From assembly GCA_947625015.1 (NCBI GenBank), contig CANQMR010000008.1, positions 36,852 to 100,851 of the forward strand: DNA of 64,000 nucleotides, given 5' to 3'. Below, in pieces: positions 52,313-60,980 of the stretch (position 1 is its first letter; the number at the start of each line of letters is the position of its first letter). The notes under the pieces are model-generated. The model was not told the origin of the DNA and made no database searches. It worked only from the letters and a program-made list of their open reading frames with translations. Source of the DNA: an uncultured Lachnospiraceae bacterium. Its GTDB lineage: Bacteria; Bacillota; Clostridia; Lachnospirales; Lachnospiraceae. The translations under genes were made by a program, and so were the position numbers.

Positions 52313-53399
52313 ATGAAAAAAATCACATTTTTAATAAATGATATGAGCGGCGGGGGGGGGTACTGAGCGTGTTACAGCACAGGTTGCCGGGGCATTAGCA
52401 GATACATATACTGTATCTATTTTATCCCTCACGTTGAAAGAAGAGATAAAATTTCATCTGGATGAAAGAATTTGCGTCATATCACTTCAGGGAGAAAAGT
52501 TTGATAACAAATTTCAAAAAAGAATATATGCAATGAAAAGTATCAGGCACTTTTGCCATAAGACAAAAGTTGAGACATTGATTGTAGTGGAAACCTATAA
52601 AATTTTTAATGTCTTGCCTGCTATCAGAACGATAAAAAAGCAGGGAATCAAACTGATTACTTGGGAGCACTTTAATTATTTTGCAGATAAAAAATATTCT
52701 ATCCGGTGGTGGTGCAGGTATTTTGCAGCAAGATATTCCGATGCAGTAGTGGTGTTGGGAAAGGAAGATAAAGCAAATTACATGGATAATCTGAAAAATA
52801 TAAAAAGAGTTGAACACATCTATAATCCAGTGATTTTTCATACATCAGAAAAAGCGGATTTGTCAGTAAAGAGGGTATTAGCTGTGGGTAGACTGGAGGA
52901 GCAAAAAGGATTTGATATGTTGTTGGATATATGGAAGCAAATAGAGGATAAGGGAGAGTATGACGAGTGGAAATTAAGCATAATTGGCAGTGGCTCAAAA
53001 CAACAGGAATTGCTGGAACAAAAGGAAAGTCTGGGATTAAAACAGGTTGAGATTTTGCCCTTCCAGCGAAGAATAGAGGATTTTTATAAAAGCAGTTCTG
53101 TTTTTGTGCTTTCTTCAAGATATGAAGGATTTGGACTTGTGCTTTTAGAAGCGCAGGCATATGGACTGCCGTTGCTAAGTTTTGATGTGAAAGAGGGGCC
53201 GAATGAAATCATTACTGATGGCGAAAATGGATATTTGGTAAAAGCGTTTGATGAGAAAGAATTTGCCGAAAAATTGCTATATTTAATGGGGGATGAAAAA
53301 GAACGCCTTCGCTTGGGTGCAAATGCTGATAAAGATTTATGGCGGTTTTCGCAGGAGAATGTGATTCCGCAATGGATAAAATTAATAGAAGGACTGTGA
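52313..53399 (+). pseudogene. Family 4 glycosyltransferase, switched off by +1 G in a poly-G tract
   Basis: The gene starts at ATG 52313 (MKKITFLINDMSGGG...), then 9 G at 52352-52360 push the frame into TGA at 52364. With 8 G the frame reads on as SGGGGTERVTAQVAGAL into the open frame that ends at 53399, giving about 361 residues. This restored N-terminus is the usual GT4 start. The rest has GT4 features: AVGRLEEQKGF, EGFGLVLLEAQAYGLP and the donor-binding EGPNEI. Without the tract fixed, translation could only begin at a poor TTG near 52434, lacking the N-terminal Rossmann strand. It is either phase-variable and now OFF, or a homopolymer error. Confidence 0.88.
52352..52360 (+). repeat. Poly-G tract (9 G), out of frame
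   Basis: The run begins after codon 13 of the GT4 gene. An 8-G tract restores the GGTERV motif. Confidence 0.95.
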
Positions 53400-53405
53400 G
53401 AAATT

Positions 53406-54560
53406 ATGGACAGGGTTGGAATCATAACAAGATATTTCAATAATTTTAATTATGGCGGCTTGCTCCAAAGTTACGCTTTGCAGCAATTCATACAGAGTAT
53501 GGGATTTGATGTAAAACAGATTTCCTTTACTTATACGAAAAGCAGGGGCAGTTTATATATAAATACAGCAATAAAAAATATAATTAAAAGTTTATTTTTT
53601 CACGAATATAGCAGGCATGTCCGTAGATGGCGCACCGGGCTAAAAGCGTTTGAAAGGACAATTCCCCACACTGAGCAGATTTATTCAAATAAAAACATAA
53701 AAGACTGTGTGAAGGAGTTTGATATTTTCATATGTGGCAGCGACCAGATATGGAACTTGGATTTTTCAAATTTATATTATTACGCGCTCGGTTTCGTACC
53801 TGACAATAAGAAAAAAATATCTTACAGTGCCAGCATCGGAAAAAGCAGGCTGGATAAGAACGAAAAAGCACAGATGTATCCTTATCTAAAGCGGTTGGAT
53901 TATATTTCCCTGCGCGAAACCCAGTTGCAGGCGGAAATTTCAAAGGATATACAAAAAGAGGTGGAAGTTGTCTGCGATCCGGCAATGCTGTTGAACCGGA
54001 AACAATGGGATAAAATTAAAAAAGCAAGTGATTTGAAAAATTATATATTTGTGTATTTATTAGGTGATGATGAAAACCAGAGGAGACTGGTTACACAGTT
54101 CGCGAAAAAGAAGGAATTACAAATTGTATTTATTCCTTATACGCTGCGCCTTTTCCGCCTGAAGAAGATTTCCCAATTTGGCGATGTTCAGCCTGATAAC
54201 ATTGACCCGGCTGGATTTATAGGACTCATAGAAAGTGCAGAATATGTAATTACGGATTCATTTCATGCCAGCGTATTTTCCATACTATACCATACGGATT
54301 TTTATGTTTTTGAAAGAAAAGGCGGAGAGGGAGATGAGAATATGGGTTCAAGATTACACACGCTGCTGGATAAGATGCTTTTAAAGGATAGGTTATTGCC
54401 GGATGATGTCACTTTAGAGGAAATGTTATCGGCAGATTCCATATCAGAAGCAAAATGGGAGACTGTAGATAAGGAAGTGGAGGCATATAGGGAGAAATCT
54501 ATATGTTTTTTGAAAAAGGCATTGTGCTTTCATAAGGGGGCAGAAAGGATGAAGATATGA
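53406..54560 (+). CDS. Polysaccharide pyruvyl transferase family protein
   Basis: This 384-residue protein has the family start (VGIITRYFNNFNYGGLLQSYALQQ), FICGSDQIWN and the late TDSFHASVFSILYHTDF motif. Family members add pyruvate ketals from phosphoenolpyruvate to sugars, introducing negative charge, though some act as glycosyltransferases. The ribosome site is weak (GAAGGA), so coupling to the preceding gene is likely and could depend on its phase state. The 3' end overlaps the next ATG by 4 bp. Confidence 0.87.
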   Translation: MDRVGIITRYFNNFNYGGLLQSYALQQFIQSMGFDVKQISFTYTKSRGSLYINTAIKNIIKSLFFHEYSRHVRRWRTGLKAFERTIPHTEQIYSNKNIKDCVKEFDIFICGSDQIWNLDFSNLYYYALGFVPDNKKKISYSASIGKSRLDKNEKAQMYPYLKRLDYISLRETQLQAEISKDIQKEVEVVCDPAMLLNRKQWDKIKKASDLKNYIFVYLLGDDENQRRLVTQFAKKKELQIVFIPYTLRLFRLKKISQFGDVQPDNIDPAGFIGLIESAEYVITDSFHASVFSILYHTDFYVFERKGGEGDENMGSRLHTLLDKMLLKDRLLPDDVTLEEMLSADSISEAKWETVDKEVEAYREKSICFLKKALCFHKGAERMKI

Positions 54561-55436
54561 AGAAAATATTTAATTATTTAAAGAAAATACTTAAGTACAT
54601 GAGGAATACCCTTAACTTTTTCCTAATAGGTGGATTTAAAAATGGAGGGATAACATATGTCAATGTAGCTCTCTTGAATGACTGCGCTTTACTGGAAGGA
54701 AAGAATGTGGTTATTACGGGGGGGGTATAGTGGAATCGGATTGGCGATTGCGAAAAGGTGTATCGAATCCGGGGCCAATGTGCTCATTACGGGAAGAAAC
54801 GAGGAAAATTTAAAAGGGTGTGTGGAAAGACTGGGAGAAAGAGCATCATATTATGTGCATGACATTCGTGAGGTACATGAAAAAAGTTATGATGAAATTT
54901 TGGGAAGATTTGATCAGGTGGATTGTCTTGTTAACAATGCGGGTATTTCTCCTACATCGTCTCTTTTTCCTGAATGTGAATATGATTTGTATAATGATGT
55001 TTTTGATACAAATCTGAGAGGATTATACTTTCTGACGCAAGCATATGTCAGGCAGTGTATAGAAAAAAAGGTCAAAGGCGTAATAGTAAATGTGGCTTCT
55101 AATAGTGGTCTTGTGGGAGTGACTTCCCCTTATGGCTTGAGCAAAAAGGCAGTTGTATCTTTTACGGAGGGAATAGCGAAAAAATGTTACAAATATGGAA
55201 TCCGATGCAATGCCGTAGCGCCGGGAGTGACATTGTCAAATATTACAGGCTGGAGCAGGAAATATTCGCCGGAAGGAAATCTGTACGATATAAATGTGAG
55301 AACAAAAAGGGTTTTACGGGCTGAGGAGATTGCAGAAGTGACATTATTTCTCCTTAGTAACCGTTCCGCCTGTGTGAATGGACAGACAATCGTTTGTGAT
55401 AATGGAGGCACTCTGGCAGCGGGCTCTATTGAATAG
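54557..55436 (+). pseudogene. Short-chain dehydrogenase/reductase, switched off by +1 G in a poly-G tract
   Basis: ATG 54557 overlaps the preceding stop and reads through an N-terminal extension of about 45 residues into KNVVIT. An 8-G run (54718-54725) then gives a TAG at 54728. With 7 G it would continue ITGGYSGIGLAIAKR, the NAD(P)-binding TGxxxGIG motif, to the stop at 55436. The rest is an intact SDR: NNAGISPTS, active-site Ser and YGLSK (Tyr, Lys), and a C-terminal SACVNGQTIVCDNGG. The gene at 57997-58839 is a close paralogue with the same extension. It probably modifies a sugar intermediate. Confidence 0.88.
54718..54725 (+). repeat. Poly-G tract (8 G), out of frame
   Basis: The run lies exactly in the glycine-rich NAD(P)-binding motif of the SDR gene. 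A 7-G tract restores the frame. Confidence 0.95.
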
Positions 55437-55474
55437 GAAAGAATAGATAGTATGGGAAGGGTAGGTGAAATGCG

Positions 55475-57025
55475 GTGGCAGACCGTGTGGAGCGGAGCAA
55501 AAAGAATATTATATGGACCTTTGTCGGGAAAATCGTAAATTTATTATTTCCTTTTATCACGCAAACCTGCCTGATTTACATATTAGGAGTTCAGTATATA
55601 GGATTGGACGGATTGTTTAAGTCCGTTTTGATGATATTGAGTTTAACGGAGCTTGGCATAGGCAGTGCGCTTGTATTCAGCATGTACAAGCCGATTGCTG
55701 ATGGGGATGATGAAAAGGTATGTGCCCTGCTAGCGTTTTATAAAAAATGCTACTATGTTATCGGAAGCGTCATATTAGTATTGGGACTTGCCCTTCTTCC
55801 CTTTATACAGAATTTAATTTCAGGGGAAGTGCCGGATGACATTAACATTTACGTCTTGTACAGTGTTTACCTGTTAAATACGGTATTGAGCTATTACCTG
55901 TTTGCCTATAAAACTTCCCTACTGAATGCCTGTCAGATGGTGGATATGATAAGCAGGGTGGATATTGTCGCAAACAGCGCCAAGTGTATACTGCAATGTG
56001 TAGGGTTACTTTTATTGCCTTCCTATTATATGTTTGTCTGGGTGATTCCGTTAAGCACCGTATTGCGCAATTTGTTTGTGGAATATCTTTCAAGAAAAAA
56101 ATATCCCCAATATGTATGCAGGGGCAAACTGCCGGCAGAGGATATTCATGTAATTAAAGATAAAGTAAAAGGATTGTTTTTTCAGAGTATAGGAAATGTT
56201 GTGCTGTTCGGTGTGGATAATATTGTTATATCGGCGTTTTTAGGTTTGAGTCTGCTTGGAAAATACAATAATTACTTGTATATACATAATGCTTTGGTAA
56301 ATTTGGTGGGTGTAATATCAGCTTCCATTATACCGGTAGTTGGGAATAGCATTGCGGTGGAGGATAAGGAGAAAAATTACAGAAATTTCCGTCAGTTTAA
56401 TTTACTGTGGCTGTGCCTGATATCATGGTGTGCCATATGCCAGATGTGCCTGCTTCAGCCTTTTGTGAAAGTATGGGCAGGGGAGAACTTTCTGTTTTCA
56501 AAAAAAATTGCTTTTTTGTTTGTACTCTATTTTTATACCAATAAGATGGGGGATATCATATGGGTTTACAAATCTGCCGGAGGTATATGGAAAGAGGGAA
56601 GATATATACGCTTGCTAGGAGCGACAGTTAATTTATGTTTAAATATTTTTTGGGTTAGCCGCATAGGTATTGCCGGTGTTTTACTCTCTACTGTCATAAG
56701 TCTGGTTGTTATCATTGACCCATTTGGTGGGAAAGTATTATTTGATGTTTATTTTGATTATAAGCATGCATGGTTAGAGTATATAGGAACACTGCTTATG
56801 CATTTTTTGATAACAGTGTTAATCGGAGGCATTACTTATGGAATGTGCGCCCACATTTCTGAAAGTGGGATTGTGGGATTAGTTTTGCGTACGCTCATAT
56901 GTGTGCCTGTACCAATCATCTTATTGTTTTTAATATATTGCAGGGATACAAGGTTAAAGCAAACAGGAGCACTTGTTAAGCGACTTGTCAAAGCACAGGC
57001 AAGACAAAGTGATAAATCAGGTTAA
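55475..57025 (+). CDS. Wzx-type polysaccharide flippase (MOP superfamily)
   Basis: This 516-residue protein with 12-14 membrane segments begins KKNIIWTFVGKIVNLLFPFI and has GLDGLFKSVLMILSLTELGIG, the usual pattern of oligosaccharide flippases. It moves lipid-linked repeat units across the membrane for the Wzy-like polymerase at 45172. The GTG start at 55475 follows AGGTG; no in-frame ATG is near. The stop overlaps the next ATG (TAATG). Confidence 0.9.
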   Translation: MADRVERSKKNIIWTFVGKIVNLLFPFITQTCLIYILGVQYIGLDGLFKSVLMILSLTELGIGSALVFSMYKPIADGDDEKVCALLAFYKKCYYVIGSVILVLGLALLPFIQNLISGEVPDDINIYVLYSVYLLNTVLSYYLFAYKTSLLNACQMVDMISRVDIVANSAKCILQCVGLLLLPSYYMFVWVIPLSTVLRNLFVEYLSRKKYPQYVCRGKLPAEDIHVIKDKVKGLFFQSIGNVVLFGVDNIVISAFLGLSLLGKYNNYLYIHNALVNLVGVISASIIPVVGNSIAVEDKEKNYRNFRQFNLLWLCLISWCAICQMCLLQPFVKVWAGENFLFSKKIAFLFVLYFYTNKMGDIIWVYKSAGGIWKEGRYIRLLGATVNLCLNIFWVSRIGIAGVLLSTVISLVVIIDPFGGKVLFDVYFDYKHAWLEYIGTLLMHFLITVLIGGITYGMCAHISESGIVGLVLRTLICVPVPIILLFLIYCRDTRLKQTGALVKRLVKAQARQSDKSG

Positions 57026-57969
57026 TGATGAACAGCAGAAGGGAAAAATTAGTAATGAAATATTTTTTGATTTTATTTATAACAGGTATTATTTTGGAGC
57101 AATGTCTGGAGTTGATTTACAGGCATACAAATAGATATAGAATTTCTCAAGGAGGAACGGAGAACTTTCGAAAAGGAGTTCCGTCAGAGTTGGAAATTGT
57201 AAATATTGGTTCAGGACCTGGACTATATGCAATTTCTTATGAATATTCAAATAACTCAGGATTTAACTTGAGTACGGCACCTCAAAGCTATAAGTATGGT
57301 TTTCGTCTGTTAAAAAGATATAAAGACCATATTAAAAATGGCGCTATTATTATTATTATTATTATGTGTCCGCTGTCTTTTGCTTGGGTGCGCGGGACGG
57401 ATAAGCCAGGTTATTCTGATAAATTTTATGGAATTTTACCTAAGGAAGATATTGACCAGTATACGCGCGGGAGAGAATTTGCCTTAAAATGGTTTCCGCT
57501 TTTAACCAAGGTCGTTTCAAAAATTCAGACTATGAATATTAAGCAGATTACGAAAAAGGCTAATAAAGATGAGTTACCGATTGTTGCTCATTGGAAAGAT
57601 GAGTGTAAATTACAGGATTTAAAAAATCCCAGACAAGCAAAAGAGCATGAAAGGGCGTTTATGGAAAAAGTGCAAATTATAAAAAATGGCATTGACTTTT
57701 GCCTTGAAAATAATTGGCGTCCCATTTTTGTTATTCCACCTGTCCCAAGACTGACAAAAAAATTTATAAGCGATGAATTTGTTAACGTATTTGTGCGACA
57801 GAATTTACAGAAAATACGGTTGGAGTATCCGGACATTCCGCTATTGGACTATTATGTAGACGACCGTTTTACAGATGATATGTTTCAAGATGACATATTT
57901 ATGAATAAAAAGGGACAGGCAGTATTTTCACAAATTCTATTTAAAGACGTGCAGGAGTTGGAGTGTTAA
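57025..57969 (+). CDS. Unknown membrane-anchored SGNH/DltD-like EPS protein
   Basis: This 314-residue protein has one N-terminal membrane segment (about residues 10-28), and the rest is predicted outside. An IVNIGSGPGLYAISY block early and DIFMNKKGQAVFSQIL late recall the block I Ser region and the block V region of SGNH/DltD-like esterases, although the catalytic residues cannot be assigned surely. Such proteins often partner membrane O-acyltransferases, here the one at 46381. It contains a run of six ATT codons (Ile6) at 57346-57363. ATG 57025 overlaps the flippase stop; ATG 57055 is an alternative. Confidence 0.5.
   Translation: MMNSRREKLVMKYFLILFITGIILEQCLELIYRHTNRYRISQGGTENFRKGVPSELEIVNIGSGPGLYAISYEYSNNSGFNLSTAPQSYKYGFRLLKRYKDHIKNGAIIIIIIMCPLSFAWVRGTDKPGYSDKFYGILPKEDIDQYTRGREFALKWFPLLTKVVSKIQTMNIKQITKKANKDELPIVAHWKDECKLQDLKNPRQAKEHERAFMEKVQIIKNGIDFCLENNWRPIFVIPPVPRLTKKFISDEFVNVFVRQNLQKIRLEYPDIPLLDYYVDDRFTDDMFQDDIFMNKKGQAVFSQILFKDVQELEC
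57346..57363 (+). repeat. Trinucleotide repeat (ATT)6
   Basis: Six tandem ATT codons encode a run of Ile in a beta strand or buried segment. Slippage would change the number of Ile without changing frame. Confidence 0.9.
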
Positions 57970-57996
57970 TTGGGGAAGAGCGAGGTTGATATCAAG

Positions 57997-58839
57997 ATGA
58001 AGATAATAAAGAGCATCAAAAATACGGTGCGGGGTTTTCGTAAGAAAGGCTTTATACAGATTGGAGCAACTACTTACGTTCAAATAAAGCAGATTAAAGA
58101 TTGCGAAATGCTTTTGGATAAAAATATTGTGATAACCGGTGGGGGAAGCGGAATAGGATATGCCATTGCTAAGCGTTGTATTTCCATGGGCGCAAAAGTT
58201 TTGATTACAGGTAGAAATGCTAACAAATTGGAAAATGCTGCAAAAGAACTGGGAAATAATTGTAAATTTTTAGTGCATGATGTTGGAGATATCTCTCAGT
58301 TAGAAAAAGCTGTTTCGCAAATTATAAATATTTTTGATGGACGTATTGATGCACTGGTAAATAATGCAGGAATCAGCAATGGGAAAAAGTTTGATGAGGT
58401 AACAGAAGAGGATTGGAATACTTTAGTGAATGTTTTGCTGAAAGGACCATATTTTTTGACGCAACGAGTTTATCAGGAAATGCTCGGTCAAAAAAGCGGA
58501 AACATAGTAATGATATCATCAAACGGGGGGGTGATAGGGCACACAAAACCATATGGAATACTGAAAGCTGGAATCAATAATTTTGTATGCGGATTGGCGA
58601 AGGAGGGTGCAAGATATGGAATCAGGTGTAATGGTGTAGCTCCAGGTTATACAATATCATCAATCCAAAAAGAATTTGAATTAAACACAGAGGGTAATTT
58701 GTACAAGCCGGATGTGATAGATTCGAGGTGGCATTTAGCAGAGGAGATTGCTGAAATGGTATGCTTTTTATTAAGTGAGCGGTCCGTTTGTTTGAATGGA
58801 CAGGTTTTGGTTTGTGATGGCGGGGATACTTTAGTATAG
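57997..58839 (+). CDS. Short-chain dehydrogenase/reductase with N-terminal extension and poly-G tract
   Basis: This 280-residue SDR has NAD(P)-binding ITGGGSGIGYAIAKR, NNAGISNG, the catalytic Ser and YGILK (Tyr, Lys), and a C-terminal SVCLNGQVLVCDGGDTL. About 45 residues precede the Rossmann fold and match in style the extension of the frameshifted paralogue at 54557. ATG 57997 follows GAGCGAGG; a TTG at 57970 is an alternative. A 7-G run (58525-58531) lies just after the catalytic serine region and is in frame. It could stand in for the disabled paralogue or give a different stereoisomer. Confidence 0.88.
   Translation: MKIIKSIKNTVRGFRKKGFIQIGATTYVQIKQIKDCEMLLDKNIVITGGGSGIGYAIAKRCISMGAKVLITGRNANKLENAAKELGNNCKFLVHDVGDISQLEKAVSQIINIFDGRIDALVNNAGISNGKKFDEVTEEDWNTLVNVLLKGPYFLTQRVYQEMLGQKSGNIVMISSNGGVIGHTKPYGILKAGINNFVCGLAKEGARYGIRCNGVAPGYTISSIQKEFELNTEGNLYKPDVIDSRWHLAEEIAEMVCFLLSERSVCLNGQVLVCDGGDTLV
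58525..58531 (+). repeat. Poly-G tract (7 G), in frame
   Basis: The run lies in the SDR gene within the codons for S-S-N-G-G-V-I. A one-base change would remove the catalytic Tyr-Lys pair. Confidence 0.95.
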
Positions 58840-58868
58840 AAGATAACAGAATTTTAAGGAGGTTAATT

Positions 58869-60641
58869 ATGCTGGAAAAAATGCGATTTACTGATAGATG
58901 CACCGGATGTAAAATGTGTGCGGATGTCTGCCCGGTTTCTGCGATTTCTTTTGAGGAGGATAACGGAGGTTTTTGGTATCCTAAAGTTGATTCTGATAAA
59001 TGCATTGAATGTGGCTTGTGTGAAAAGAAATGTCCCAATTTAAATAATTATAAAAGTATAAAACAAGAACCCAAGGTGTATGCTGCTTGGACGAGAGATA
59101 CAAAGACGAGATTAAACTGTACCTCAGGCGGAATTTGTTATGAATTGTCAAAATATGTTATTGAACAGGGCGGATATGTGGCGGGGGTTGCATATGCTGA
59201 GGATTTCAAAAGTGCCAGATACATACTGGTCCACGATATGGAGGGTTTGACGAAAATCACACAGACAAAATACTTTCAGGCAGATACAAATGGAATTTAT
59301 GGAAAAATAAAAGAACAATTAGACAAGAGTAATATAGTATTGTTTGTTGGGACGCCTTGTTATAATGCGGCATTACATTCTTTTTTAGGGAAGGAATATA
59401 ATAATTTGATTCAATGTGATTTTGTGTGCAGGGGAAACCCTTCTCCACGTGTACATAGACTGCACATTGAGTATCGGGAAAAGATGTATGGCGGAAAAAT
59501 AGTAGTTGCCCATTCAAAGAATAAGAGGAAAGGCTGGAGTTGCTTTGGAACATATTTTAAATTTGATAATGGCAAGGAGTTTTACAAAGATCGATATCAT
59601 AATCCGACAACAATTATGTTTATTGGAAAAAATATGAATATTAGAGATTCGTGCTTTTCTTGTCATTATAGGACGATACCGAGAGTTGCAGATATAACGG
59701 TAGGTGATTTTTGGGGAATTACAGGAGTGGAAAAACAAGATTATTTTAACGGATGTTCTCTGTTGATGTTAAATTCTGAAAAGGGGGAATTGCTTTTTGA
59801 AAAGGTTAAAGGTTCGCTGAAGTATATAGAACGGACGCTTGGTGATGTGGCAAAAGGAAATCCTGCATTATATTATAATCCAGTAAAAAGCGATAAGATT
59901 GGGCAATTTCGGGAAGACATAAATGAACTGCCTTTTGGACAGGTCTTAAAAAAGTATGTAAATAAAAAGGATATTGGACAGAAAAAGGTGAGACATGGAT
60001 TACGAAAAATAATGAATTTGATTCGCAAAATCCATAAGATAGATTTAATAAAATTAATATATTATAACTTTTTTTGTGGGCGGATTGAACGAAAAAAAGG
60101 GAAATATATTATTCCATGTAAAGGGAGCTGCATTGATATTGAAAAAGGAGCTAAAGTATACATTGGAGATAATTTTATTTTAAATACTTTGCGTGTAAAA
60201 GGCTCTAAGGCAGAGTGTTATTTAAAAGTGCAAAATGGCGGTCAGTTAACTATAACGGGAAGAGTGAGGCTTGCTTATAATTCTACGCTTCATGTGAACA
60301 GAGGTGGATGTTTGAAAATTGGACAAATGGCAACTAATGCAAATTGTAATATTCAATGCTCAAACACGATTACAATCGGACATGATGTAATGATTGGCAG
60401 GGATGTTACAATTTATGATAGCGACTATCATAAAACCGGAGTCAATGATAAAAAGAGCACAGTGACAATAGGAAATCATGTATGGCTTTGCAGCAGATGT
60501 ATGGTGATGAAGGGTTCAAGAATCGGAGATGGTGCAATTATAGGAGCAGGTTCTTTTATAACCGGAAAAGTAAAATTGAGAGCAATGACTTCTCCCATGC
60601 CGACAAAGGTAATCATGGAAAATGTAAGCTGGGAAAAATAA
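58869..60641 (+). CDS. F420 hydrogenase beta subunit-like iron-sulfur protein fused to hexapeptide acyltransferase
   Basis: This 590-residue protein has two 4Fe-4S clusters at the N-terminus (CTGCKMCADVCP and CIECGLCEKKCP), then an FrhB/FdhB-type domain to about residue 370 (SGGICYELSKY, GTPCYNAAL, VGDFWGI). After a basic linker the C-terminus is a left-handed beta-helix acyltransferase (about 420-585; repeated I/V-G-x-x units, IYDSDYHKT with active His, IIGAGSFITG). Proteins like the N-terminal part occur in EPS loci and may reduce a flavin or a sugar intermediate. The fused acyltransferase suggests reduction and acylation of the same residue. RBS AAGGAGG is strong. Confidence 0.88.
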   Translation: MLEKMRFTDRCTGCKMCADVCPVSAISFEEDNGGFWYPKVDSDKCIECGLCEKKCPNLNNYKSIKQEPKVYAAWTRDTKTRLNCTSGGICYELSKYVIEQGGYVAGVAYAEDFKSARYILVHDMEGLTKITQTKYFQADTNGIYGKIKEQLDKSNIVLFVGTPCYNAALHSFLGKEYNNLIQCDFVCRGNPSPRVHRLHIEYREKMYGGKIVVAHSKNKRKGWSCFGTYFKFDNGKEFYKDRYHNPTTIMFIGKNMNIRDSCFSCHYRTIPRVADITVGDFWGITGVEKQDYFNGCSLLMLNSEKGELLFEKVKGSLKYIERTLGDVAKGNPALYYNPVKSDKIGQFREDINELPFGQVLKKYVNKKDIGQKKVRHGLRKIMNLIRKIHKIDLIKLIYYNFFCGRIERKKGKYIIPCKGSCIDIEKGAKVYIGDNFILNTLRVKGSKAECYLKVQNGGQLTITGRVRLAYNSTLHVNRGGCLKIGQMATNANCNIQCSNTITIGHDVMIGRDVTIYDSDYHKTGVNDKKSTVTIGNHVWLCSRCMVMKGSRIGDGAIIGAGSFITGKVKLRAMTSPMPTKVIMENVSWEK

Positions 60642-60713
60642 TGGCGTATAGGAATATAGCAGTTTTAAAAAGACTGTTGTATTAATAAAAAATGAATCTA
60701 GGAGGAAAGAATT

Positions 60714-60935
60714 ATGTCAGAAAGAGAAAAATTAGCGTTACTGGAGGATATGCTGGAGTTGGATGAAGGAGAGCTGTCTGCCGAGATGAAACTGGAAGAT
60801 GTATTACAGTTTGATTCCATGGCGCGCCTTTCTTTAATTGTCTTATTTGAGGATGAATTTGGAAAGAAGATAGTAGGAAAGGATATTGATGGATTTGATA
60901 CCATTGGGGATATCCTGGCAAAGATGGAGGAGTGA
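60714..60935 (+). CDS. Acyl carrier protein
   Basis: This 73-residue acidic protein has the phosphopantetheine site DSM (Ser35 in QFDSMARLS) and the four-helix ACP pattern. RBS AGGAGG is present. It opens a four-gene acyl module (ACP, SDR, KAS III-like, AMP-ligase) within the EPS operon, and is probably dedicated to that module rather than to housekeeping lipid synthesis. Confidence 0.9.
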   Translation: MSEREKLALLEDMLELDEGELSAEMKLEDVLQFDSMARLSLIVLFEDEFGKKIVGKDIDGFDTIGDILAKMEE

Positions 60936-60980
60936 AATCGTTGCATACCAAAACTTCTATAAAGGAAGGGATAGAAAAAT

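Noticed and set aside
54678..54720. ATG at 54678 as the true start of the first EPS SDR
   Set aside because: This reading lacks the VVIT strand of the SDR fold and has no ribosome site. The upstream frame from 54557 encodes that strand and matches the paralogue.
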